From positions 1 through 5,541 of the forward strand of contig JAITVF010000059.1 in NCBI GenBank assembly GCA_031285945.1: 5,541 bases of DNA. Direction: 5' to 3'. The position numbers were made by a program, and so were the translations under genes. This DNA comes from Oscillospiraceae bacterium (GTDB lineage Bacteria > Bacillota > Clostridia > Oscillospirales > Ruminococcaceae). Positions within the stretch are counted from its first letter, which is position 1. Each line of letters begins with the position of its first letter. Under the pieces are notes generated by a model, which was not told the origin of the DNA, searched no databases, and worked only from the letters and a program-made list of their open reading frames with translations. This document shows positions 1 through 4,992 of this stretch, piece by piece.

Positions 1-23
1 CTGATTTTATAATCCCTCGCCAT
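1..23 (-). CDS. Possible start of the gene downstream of rnfA, cut by the window edge
   Basis: An ATG at 23-21 on the minus strand follows a G-rich site (AAAGGGGG) with about 9 bases between. It opens a frame reading M-A-R-D-Y-K-I before the window ends. It lies about 50 bases after the rnfA stop, in the same direction, so it could be the next gene of the operon. In Bacillota rnfB usually follows rnfA, but RnfB normally starts with a hydrophobic anchor and these seven residues are polar, so they give no support for RnfB. A GTG at 43-41 in another frame is a competing start. The product cannot be identified from so few codons. Confidence 0.35.
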
Positions 24-71
24 TGGCGAAAACCCCCTTTCACTCCGATCACGGAACTGCCGCGAGCACTC

Positions 72-668
72 TTATGTCGGCAGGTTGTGGCCTATCAGGC
101 CGTATATGGCCAAAGAAACAAGGCCCAGGTAAACGAGCAGTATAGGCAGCCCCCGAAAGGCGCGGGGAACGGGGCTGATGGCCAGTCTTTTTCGCGCGAA
201 ATATACTATCAGTATAGCGGCGGTATAGCCGGCGCCGGCCCCAAGAGCGTAGCCGACCGTTTCGAGAAAGCCGAGGTTCTGCGAGTAAGAAAGGTAAAAG
301 GCGCCGAACAGCGCGCTGTTAAAGGCGGATACCGGCAAAATCCCCCGGATCGACGCGGCCTTAACGGCGGGCATTATCTCACCCGCGAGCAGATACGTTA
401 AGAGGCAGACAAGTATAAGCCCCAGCAGATAGGCGCCCGGCCGGATGAGATAGCCAAACGAAACGCCCCGCAAAAGAATGTTGGCGAGAGCCGCGAAAAG
501 GGAGCTGACAAACAAAAGCCAGGTTAAAACCACACCGAACAGTATTCCCGCCCGGGCGCTTTTCATGAACATGGTGCTCCGCTCAATGCCGAGTCCGCGG
601 GCGAGAAGGGCGTTTTCCACCGCAAGGGCGGTCAGCGCCGCCGCCCAAAAGAGCCGGAGATTCTCCAA
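72..668 (-). CDS. rnfA: RnfA-like integral membrane subunit lacking the cluster cysteines
   Basis: This 198-residue protein belongs to the RnfA/NqrE family and has about six hydrophobic helices. It starts at a TTG that follows a G-rich site (TGGGGGGT, about 9 bases upstream), and this start matches the usual N-terminus and length (about 190-200) of the family. The best family match is the C-terminal half: F-L-E-T-V-G-Y-A-L-G-A-G-A-G-Y-T at about 134-149 and P-R-A-F-R-G-L-P-I at 168-176. In canonical RnfA a Cys in the first-helix L-G-x-C-P segment and a Cys in the L-P-L-I-T-T-N-C segment help hold a membrane [2Fe-2S] cluster. Here the first reads L-G-I-E-R (Glu29) and the second L-P-V-S-A-F-N-S (Ser118). 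The only cysteine, Cys88, sits elsewhere in a helix. It is last of the four recognisable rnf genes, 92 bases after rnfE. The fold assignment is firm, but canonical electron transfer is doubtful. Confidence 0.88.
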   Translation of the reverse strand: MENLRLFWAAALTALAVENALLARGLGIERSTMFMKSARAGILFGVVLTWLLFVSSLFAALANILLRGVSFGYLIRPGAYLLGLILVCLLTYLLAGEIMPAVKAASIRGILPVSAFNSALFGAFYLSYSQNLGFLETVGYALGAGAGYTAAILIVYFARKRLAISPVPRAFRGLPILLVYLGLVSLAIYGLIGHNLPT

Positions 669-760
669 TGCCGTTAACCCCCCAGGTAGTTGTTAGTGTT
701 AGTGCGTAGCTTTTAGCCGTTAGCCGGGTGTTTTGACCCCTAATAGCTAACAGCTATCCG
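669..760 (-). repeat. Degenerate heptad repeats arranged as an imperfect palindrome between rnfE and rnfA
   Basis: Read on the minus strand, the gap starts at the rnfE stop (763-761) with four 7-base units beginning TAG (for example TAGCTGT at 756-750). An 11-base hinge follows at 735-725. Then come three 7-base units beginning GCTA (724-704), two ACTAAC units (703-692) and AACTA (691-687). The first half is roughly the inverted complement of the second: TAGCCGTTAGC at plus 714-724 pairs with GCTAACAGCTA at 746-756 with one mismatch, and an outer TAGC/GCTA pair lies at 707-710 and 760-763. The transcript could fold into a hairpin. There is no following T-run, so an intrinsic terminator is not indicated. 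It resembles short tandem heptamer repeats of the kind dispersed in some bacterial genomes; whether this one is dispersed cannot be judged from a single copy. Confidence 0.7.
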
Positions 761-1429
761 CTATATCACAGAAAGGCGCTTTTCGCGGCGCTCTCTTTCC
801 TTAACGGCGCGGGAAATGAGGCATTTGTTCAAAAGCCTTGCCCCGGCCATTAAAAAGCCGGTGAGAATAAACCCGAAAAAGGGAACGGTAACTCCCGGCA
901 GCTTTAGGTGGGTGGGCACGGGATAGCCCCAAAGAGAGCCTGAGGCGAAGTATTCGCGCAAAAACGAAACCGCGAAAATAACAACCGCAAAGCCCGCAAC
1001 GTTCATAAAGGCGCCTGTAACGGCGGGGTAGATTTTAGAGTCGCCGTCTATGGCCGCGCATTGGGCCAGGGTCATGCCGTTTACCGCCATAAGGTAAAGG
1101 TACATACCCAAGGTATCGCCCACACCCTGAAAAAGGCCGATCACGAGGATACGCGCAAAGGTCATTATAAGGGTGGAAACCGCCACGAGAACCATGGGCC
1201 GCGCAAGGCCCCTTAAACGCTTTGCCGTTACAAGGGCCGCTATAACCGTTCCCATGTGTATGAGCAAAAGCTCCAGTGACATGGCCGCCGCCGCCCTAAG
1301 GCTCACCGAGGTGACAATGAGAAAGGGCAGGTTGAGCCCTGTGGCGAGAACCGGGTTTTTATCCAGCAGTGCCGCTAAAGGTCTTTGTTTTTGCTTTTTT
1401 CGGAGCCGCTTCACTTTTGATAGCTGCAA
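761..1429 (-). CDS. rnfE: RnfE-like integral membrane subunit lacking the cluster cysteines
   Basis: This 222-residue membrane protein of the RnfE/NqrD family is the structural partner of RnfA. A basic N-terminal stretch (about residues 5-16) precedes the conserved K-N-P-V-L at 24-28, and roughly six helices follow. Late family features include F-A-S-G-S-L-W-G (161-168) and the G-F-I-L-T-G-F-L-M-A-G-A-R-L-L-N-K end of the membrane domain. The start is a TTG with AAGGAGG 7 bases upstream; the next in-frame GTG is too far from that site. The cysteine normally found in the L-G-x-C-P segment is absent (G-L-N-L-P-F, 31-36), and the one in the V-N-C segment is replaced by Gly118 (V-N-G). Cys124 and Cys203 are not at these positions. 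The gene overlaps the end of rnfD by 71 bases, which leaves no room for rnfG. The C-terminal tail is short and highly charged. Confidence 0.87.
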   Translation of the reverse strand: MQLSKVKRLRKKQKQRPLAALLDKNPVLATGLNLPFLIVTSVSLRAAAAMSLELLLIHMGTVIAALVTAKRLRGLARPMVLVAVSTLIMTFARILVIGLFQGVGDTLGMYLYLMAVNGMTLAQCAAIDGDSKIYPAVTGAFMNVAGFAVVIFAVSFLREYFASGSLWGYPVPTHLKLPGVTVPFFGFILTGFLMAGARLLNKCLISRAVKERERREKRLSVI

Positions 1430-2393
1430 GCCGGTGCCTCCTTATCATGCTGGCGACTCTTTCGCCCGCCATATCGAATCCCCAGACCGCCGCGTTCATA
1501 AGAAGAAGCGAGAAGGTAATCTCCTCCTCAAGGCTGCCGAACCGGCGGAAGAGCATGGCGATAACCCCCGCCACAAGGGCAAACGCAACCTTTGACATCT
1601 CCCGCTTAGGAGTGGTCACGGGATCGCCCAGCAAAAAGATGCCGCCGAACAGTATAAGCCCGGTCGAAAGCTCAAGCCCCACCGAGCCCAAGGGCCCGAG
1701 GCCGGGCCGGGGAAAGAGACAGGCGACCGCGGCGCAGGCCCCGAAAAAGGAAAAGGGCAGGCTCCAGCGAACCGTTTTGCGAAGTATGAGGTATAAAAGG
1801 CAGGCAATCAGCACTAGAATGTTAGTGGCCCCCATAGGGCCGGGATATTTGCCCAGGAGGATATCCATAACGTCTATCCTGGGTATTCCGCCCACACGCA
1901 GGGTATATGCGGGGGAGGCGGAGGAGGCAAACTCCATGGGGCCGAATATGGGAAGCCGCAGGGTGGGCGGCGGATAGGTGAACAAAGCCTCGCCAAAGCA
2001 GATGGCCGCGAAGGAAAACCCGGCAGCCGCCGGATTAAAGACGTTGTGGCCCGTTCCGCCGAAGGGATGCTTGGTTACCGCTATGGCAAAGATACCCGCC
2101 GTGGCCACAATCCCGTAGGAGACAGAGGCGGGCAGCATGAGCGGAAGTATCATGCCGGTTACTATAGCCGAAAGATCCCTTACGTTATGCCGCTTTTTAT
2201 GAATAAGATTACATATTACGTCGCAGCCGAGGCAGACCGCGACCGAAAATACGCCCATGACAAGAACCCTTGGGCCGTGGTAGTAAAAGCCCATCCCGTA
2301 AAGAAAGCAAAGGGCCGCCACAGCGTCGCCCATTATTCCCCGGGTAGTCTGGATAAAGCGTATGTGGGGCGAAGGGCCCGACTCAAGCTTCAT
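1359..2393 (-). CDS. rnfD: RnfD-like membrane subunit with altered flavinylation motif
   Basis: This 344-residue polytopic membrane protein belongs to the RnfD/NqrB family, close to the usual length. Family landmarks run in order: S-P-H-I-R (8-12), D-L-S-A-I-V-T-G (73-80), F-G-G-T-G-H-N-V-F-N-P-A (111-122), G-D-P-V-T-T-P (256-262) and F-S-L-L-L-M-N (294-300). The usual D-x-x-S-G-A-T-P, whose Thr carries covalent FMN, aligns with E154-F-A-S-S-A-S160-P161, so Thr is Ser and the preceding Gly is Ser. A superficially similar M-G-A-T at 187-190 instead aligns with the downstream G-S-x-G-E-T-S helix start, so it is probably not the flavin site. The ATG at 2393 is chosen over one at 2432 because a GGAGGAGGAGG site precedes it and the protein then starts just before S-P-H-I-R. 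It overlaps the rnfC end by 11 bases. The C-terminal tail is lysine-rich and extended. Confidence 0.92.
   Translation of the reverse strand: MKLESGPSPHIRFIQTTRGIMGDAVAALCFLYGMGFYYHGPRVLVMGVFSVAVCLGCDVICNLIHKKRHNVRDLSAIVTGMILPLMLPASVSYGIVATAGIFAIAVTKHPFGGTGHNVFNPAAAGFSFAAICFGEALFTYPPPTLRLPIFGPMEFASSASPAYTLRVGGIPRIDVMDILLGKYPGPMGATNILVLIACLLYLILRKTVRWSLPFSFFGACAAVACLFPRPGLGPLGSVGLELSTGLILFGGIFLLGDPVTTPKREMSKVAFALVAGVIAMLFRRFGSLEEEITFSLLLMNAAVWGFDMAGERVASMIRRHRLAAIKSEAAPKKAKTKTFSGTAG
1394..1400 (-). other. A AAA AAG heptamer inside the rnfD-rnfE overlap
   Basis: On the minus strand the bases AAAAAAG read A-AAA-AAG in the rnfE frame (codons 10-12), the form of a -1 slippery heptamer. They read AAA-AAA-G in the rnfD frame. 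A -1 slip from rnfE would enter the rnfD frame and stop at the rnfD terminator 12 codons later. It lies in lysine-rich coding sequence where such a run can occur by chance, and no stimulatory structure was identified. Confidence 0.25.
1437..1443 (-). promoter_or_regulatory. Ribosome binding site that fixes the TTG start of rnfE
   Basis: The sequence AAGGAGG lies within the rnfD coding region, 7 bases before the TTG at 1429. This near-consensus site at ideal spacing supports a TTG start 71 bases before the rnfD stop, rather than a later GTG. Confidence 0.8.
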
Positions 2394-3438
2394 CGTCCTC
2401 CTCCTCCCGCCGGATAAACCAGCTTTCGGCATATTCCTTGGCCTTTAAGACCGAGCTAGCAAGCTCAAGGCGCGAAGGGCAGATGTAGCTGCACGTTCCG
2501 CAGCCGGTGCACAGGTGAGCGTCGAAGGGCTTTAAATTAGCGTAGTAGCTGTTTTCGACAAACCGGTGAATATACATGGGGTTTAAGCCCTCGGGGCAAA
2601 CCTGCTCGCAATGGCCGCAGCCTATGCAGGTGTAGTGGCGGTCCCGGGCGTTTTCCCTAAAGGCGAGTATGGCCCTTGTGGTAAAGGTAATAAGGGTGTT
2701 ATCGGGGTCGATGACAGACATTCCGGTCATAGAGCCGCCGCAGACCACACGGGTGGGCTCCTGGGCGAGTCCGCAGCGCTCGAGCACCTGCATGACCGTC
2801 ATACCCAGGGATACCTCAAGGTTTACGGGGCCCGCTACGCAGTCGCCCGCCACCGTTACAAAAACGGTGGTCTGAACCTTCTGGTCATATACGGCCCTGG
2901 CGAGGTGAACAAGCGCACCCGCCCCAACCACAAGCTTCTGCCCCGGGCCCAGGCGGCGCATACGCTCGGCCCGGTCGGCGGGGTAGCCCCCCCGCTGGCG
3001 AACCACCTTTACCCTGTTTACCCTGCGGGGCACCCGGGTTTCGATATCGGTCACCATTTTATAGGCCATTATGGCGCTCCGCTCACAGCCCGCCACCCGG
3101 CAGCAAAGATCTATACCGTCGGTGAGCTCGTTGGGGAACTGCAATATCATAGCGACCCTGCTCGAGACGTAGGGCTCGTCGTCCACGGCGTCGGCTATCA
3201 CTATATAGGCCTTGAGCAAAGCCTTTTCAAGCTTGCGGGCAAGCAGCCGGCCGTCCCGCTCGTCTACTATACGCGCGCGGCGGGCAATCTCAATTACCGC
3301 CTCCGCCTCGCTTTTTGCGGGAATCTTTCGGTCCAGCCTGTAGGAGTCGGTCTGGGGGTTCACAAACCGGATTACCGGCTTTGAAAAGGCGGGCTCCTTG
3401 TGCTGGGCAAGAACGATTCCCCTGTGAAACATGGGCAT
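2383..3438 (-). CDS. rnfC: Short RnfC-like iron-sulfur subunit without the flavin/NADH loop
   Basis: This 351-residue cytoplasmic protein is about 90 residues shorter than typical RnfC. Two intact 4Fe-4S motifs lie near the C-terminus: C271-x2-C274-x2-C277-x3-C281-P and C310-x2-C313-x2-C316-x3-C320-P. Before them are recognisable RnfC segments: D-D-E-P-Y-V-S-S (86-93, matching the usual C-E-P-Y-L-T region), a V-T-V-A-G-D segment (194-199), an SLBB-like L-G-M-T-V-M-Q-V-L (211-219) and G-G-S-M-T-G (234-239, for G-G-P-M-M-G). The N-terminus keeps H-R-G-I and H-K-E-P but then lacks most of the barrel-sandwich domain. Where canonical RnfC has the glycine-rich G-x-G-G-x-G-F-P-T loop for FMN and NADH, this protein has I-V-D-E-R-D-G-R-L-L-A-R (57-68). 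Iron-sulfur binding is likely, but NADH oxidation by the usual mechanism is unlikely. The ATG at 3438 has AAGGAG 8 bases upstream. It is the first gene of the operon. Confidence 0.9.
   Translation of the reverse strand: MPMFHRGIVLAQHKEPAFSKPVIRFVNPQTDSYRLDRKIPAKSEAEAVIEIARRARIVDERDGRLLARKLEKALLKAYIVIADAVDDEPYVSSRVAMILQFPNELTDGIDLCCRVAGCERSAIMAYKMVTDIETRVPRRVNRVKVVRQRGGYPADRAERMRRLGPGQKLVVGAGALVHLARAVYDQKVQTTVFVTVAGDCVAGPVNLEVSLGMTVMQVLERCGLAQEPTRVVCGGSMTGMSVIDPDNTLITFTTRAILAFRENARDRHYTCIGCGHCEQVCPEGLNPMYIHRFVENSYYANLKPFDAHLCTGCGTCSYICPSRLELASSVLKAKEYAESWFIRREEEDDEA
2397..2407 (-). promoter_or_regulatory. Ribosome binding site of rnfD inside the rnfC tail
   Basis: GGAGGAGGAGG ends 3 bases before the rnfD ATG, and its upstream register gives about 9 bases spacing. 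It also encodes the acidic E-E-E-D end of RnfC. It decides the rnfD start at 2393 and suggests translational coupling of C and D. Confidence 0.75.
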
Positions 3439-3458
3439 AGGGTGAACTCCTTATCATA

Positions 3459-3474
3459 CCGGGAAGGCTCCCGG
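3459..3474 (-). promoter_or_regulatory. Hairpin in the rnfC leader
   Basis: CCGGGA and TCCCGG form a perfect 6-base stem (3459-3464 and 3469-3474) with a 4-base loop. It sits a few bases before the rnfC ribosome binding site. The stem is GC-rich and has no following T-run, so it is more likely a leader structure than a terminator. No convincing -35/-10 pair for rnfC was found upstream of it. Confidence 0.4.
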
Positions 3475-3511
3475 AAACAGGGTGAACAGGCCGACAGTAA
3501 TATTTTGCCTT

Positions 3512-3539
3512 TTGAGGCGGGGGATTATCCGCTTATTTT
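3512..3539 (+). promoter_or_regulatory. Weak candidate promoter for mecA
   Basis: TTGAGG (3512-3517) and TATTTT (3534-3539) are 16 bases apart, and each matches the sigma-A consensus at four of six positions. It points at mecA, whose ATG is about 55 bases downstream. It is the best plus-strand pair seen in the 155-base divergent region, but it is weak and could be chance. Confidence 0.25.
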
Positions 3540-3593
3540 CAATTTCTCAGCTGTGTAGAGAGCGATTAGCGTTCTAAGGGGGGGCGGCGGCGT

Positions 3594-4163
3594 ATGGATT
3601 TCAGCCTGATAGGGCCCGACAAGCTTAAGATCATGCTTACCCGCGAGGAGCTCGAGGAGCTGGATATACAGTACGACGAGGTAGACTACTCCGATTCCGA
3701 AACCCGCCGGACTCTGCTTAAGCTGCTCGAGCAAGGCAGCGCCGAGGCCGGCTTTCACCCCAGGCGCTCCAGGCTGTTTATAGAAATCTTCCCGGGCGGC
3801 GGGGGGGGCTGCGTTATCTATTACACCCGGGTATCGGGCGGCGAGGTGCTCTCTCAGGGGAGGTTCGTTCCGGGGCCGGTGCCGGCGGTTTTCGCCTTTA
3901 AGCGTGCCGAAACCCTGATAGAGTGCTGCAAAAAGTTTATGCCCCTGTGCGGCCACCGCATCTATAAAAGCGCCCTTTACCGGCTTAAGGGGCGTCTGCG
4001 GCTGGTCATATGGCCGCTGGACTACAACGACCGGCTCAGCGTTTCCTTCCTTTCGGAATACGGGCGGCTGGTTGGGGAGGGTAATCTTTTGTTCTCCCAT
4101 ATAGAAGAGCACGGCGAGACGGTTCTTGAAAGCGACGCGGTGGAAACGGTAAGCGAGCTGTAA
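3594..4163 (+). CDS. mecA: Adaptor protein MecA (ClpC substrate adaptor)
   Basis: This 189-residue, slightly short member of the MecA family delivers substrate proteins to the ClpC-ClpP protease in Bacillota; in Bacillus it targets the competence regulator ComK. The N-terminal substrate-binding domain (about 1-80) shows the family pattern from M-D-F-S-L-I through L-T-R-E-E-L-E-E-L-D-I to F-I-E-I-F-P. The C-terminal ClpC-binding domain (about 97-185) contains F-A-F-K-R-A-E-T-L-I, S-A-L-Y-R-L and F-L-S-E-Y-G-R-L-V. A run of five glycines (68-72) is encoded over a run of eight G at 3801-3808. The ATG is the only usable start after an in-frame stop at 3567. It follows a TAAGGGGGGG tract whose spacing is rather long. 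It is divergent from the rnf operon and convergent with rpe. Its native substrate here is unknown. Confidence 0.88.
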   Translation: MDFSLIGPDKLKIMLTREELEELDIQYDEVDYSDSETRRTLLKLLEQGSAEAGFHPRRSRLFIEIFPGGGGGCVIYYTRVSGGEVLSQGRFVPGPVPAVFAFKRAETLIECCKKFMPLCGHRIYKSALYRLKGRLRLVIWPLDYNDRLSVSFLSEYGRLVGEGNLLFSHIEEHGETVLESDAVETVSEL

Positions 4164-4181
4164 GCCCCGGCGGCGGGTGTT

Positions 4182-4841
4182 TTACCACATCCCGGTCGCG
4201 GCCCTTCTTAACCCCTCTATCGCGGCTTTGTAATCGGCCTGGCCGAAGAGGGCGGCGCCGGCAACAAGAACGCTTGCGCCCGCGCTGGCGGCCAGGGGGG
4301 CGGTTTTCTCGCTTATGCCGCCGTCAACCTGAATGTCGGTATCAAGCCCTCGGCGCAAGGCAAAATCGCGCAGCTTTTCTATTTTAGGGAGCATATCCTC
4401 CATAAAGGCCTGTCCGCCAAAGCCCGGCTCCACCGTCATAACAAGGGCCATGCCGATTTCCTCCATAAAGGGGAAGAGGGCCTCGGCGGGGGTTTCGGGC
4501 TTTATAACAAGGCCGGGAATAACCCCAAGGCCGCGTATGGCGCGGATGGTTTCGCCTACGGGTGATTCGGCCTCCATATGAAAAGTGATCAAATCGGCCC
4601 CTGCCGCTGCAAAGGCCTCAACATAATTTGCGGGATGGGTAACCATGAGGTGAACGTCGAAGGGAATCGCAACCCGGGGCCGGAGCTTTGCGGCCACCGG
4701 GGGGCCGAAGGTGAGGTTGGGTACAAAGCGGCCGTCCATTATATCGAGGTGCAAAAGGTCCGCGCCCGCGCTTTGCATGGCAAGGGCCTCCTCCCCCATA
4801 CGGGAAAAATCACAGGAGAGAACCGATGGCGCTATTTTCAT
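4182..4841 (-). CDS. rpe: Ribulose-phosphate 3-epimerase
   Basis: This 219-residue cytosolic enzyme interconverts D-ribulose 5-phosphate and D-xylulose 5-phosphate in the pentose phosphate pathway. It is a full-length TIM barrel with every family signature: A-P-S-V-L-S-C-D-F (4-12), H31-L-D33-I-M-D-G-R-F-V-P-N (metal ligands and catalytic Asp33), D-V-H64-L-M-V (third ligand), P-G-L-V-I-K-P-E-T-P (109-118), V-E-P-G-F-G-G-Q (137-144), and I-Q-V-D173-G-G (second catalytic Asp and metal ligand). V-A-G-A-A-L-F at the end lines the phosphate site. The ATG has AAAGGAG upstream at a longish 12-base spacing. It is transcribed from its own promoter in the gap before it. Only 18 bases separate its stop from the convergent mecA stop. 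In many Bacillota rpe lies with rsgA and thiamine genes, but not here. Confidence 0.97.
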   Translation of the reverse strand: MKIAPSVLSCDFSRMGEEALAMQSAGADLLHLDIMDGRFVPNLTFGPPVAAKLRPRVAIPFDVHLMVTHPANYVEAFAAAGADLITFHMEAESPVGETIRAIRGLGVIPGLVIKPETPAEALFPFMEEIGMALVMTVEPGFGGQAFMEDMLPKIEKLRDFALRRGLDTDIQVDGGISEKTAPLAASAGASVLVAGAALFGQADYKAAIEGLRRAATGMW

Positions 4842-4845
4842 TGTA

Positions 4846-4869
4846 AAGGCGTTCTCCTTTCCAAGCCTT
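4846..4869 (-). promoter_or_regulatory. Small leader hairpin holding the rpe ribosome binding site in its loop
   Basis: AAGGC and GCCTT form a 5-base stem (4846-4850 with 4865-4869) around a 14-base loop that contains AAAGGAG (minus strand, 4860-4854). Folding would leave the site exposed and shorten the effective distance to the ATG, which is otherwise 12 bases. The stem is short and may be fortuitous. Confidence 0.25.
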
Positions 4870-4902
4870 GAAAAGGGGGATATATGAGCTTTTTGTCCTT
4901 AT

Positions 4903-4931
4903 ATTGTAACTCATGAGGGCAAAAAGGTCAA
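4903..4931 (-). promoter_or_regulatory. Sigma-A type promoter of rpe
   Basis: On the minus strand TTGACC (4931-4926) and TACAAT (4908-4903) are separated by exactly 17 bases. Each matches the consensus at five of six positions. It lies about 62 bases before the rpe ATG, giving a leader of roughly 55 bases. It is the clearest promoter in the window. Confidence 0.8.
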
Positions 4932-4961
4932 GCGGGCCCCGCCCTATTCCGGCCGGCCCGC
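4932..4961 (-). terminator. Possible terminator of tadA
   Basis: GCGGGCC and GGCCCGC arms (4932-4938 and 4955-4961) can form a 7-base GC stem with a 16-base loop, about 30 bases after the tadA stop. The minus-strand sequence that follows is TTGACCTTTTT, an interrupted T-tract that also contains the -35 box of the rpe promoter. The large loop and broken T-run make it less than certain. Confidence 0.45.
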
Positions 4962-4992
4962 CTGGCGCCTAGATTTTAATCGTAGAGTAGTA

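Noticed and set aside
1824..1835. M-G-A-T in RnfD as the flavin attachment motif
   Set aside because: Its context (L-L-G-K-Y-P-G-P before, then a helix and R-K-T-V-R-W) aligns with the G-S-x-G-E-T-S helix start of RnfD, and E-F-A-S-S-A-S-P occupies the true motif position.
1369..1977. A 202-codon open frame on the plus strand opposite rnfD
   Set aside because: It is the antisense shadow of rnfD. Its Ser/Arg/Pro-rich composition is typical of such shadows.
2611..3384. A 257-codon open frame on the plus strand opposite rnfC
   Set aside because: It lies wholly antisense to a gene with clear motifs and reads as low-complexity Gly/His/Ala-rich sequence with no recognisable domain. High GC in third positions explains it.
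3537..3542. TTGAAA as the -35 box of an rnfC promoter
   Set aside because: No -10-like hexamer lies 16-18 bases downstream on the minus strand; the expected position reads CGCCTC.
3525..4112. A 195-codon open frame on the minus strand opposite mecA
   Set aside because: MecA on the plus strand matches its family along its whole length. The antisense frame has no recognisable motif.
4164..4181. Bidirectional terminator between mecA and rpe
   Set aside because: Only a 4-base CCCG/CGGG stem followed by TGTTTT can be drawn in the 18-base gap, which is too weak to call.
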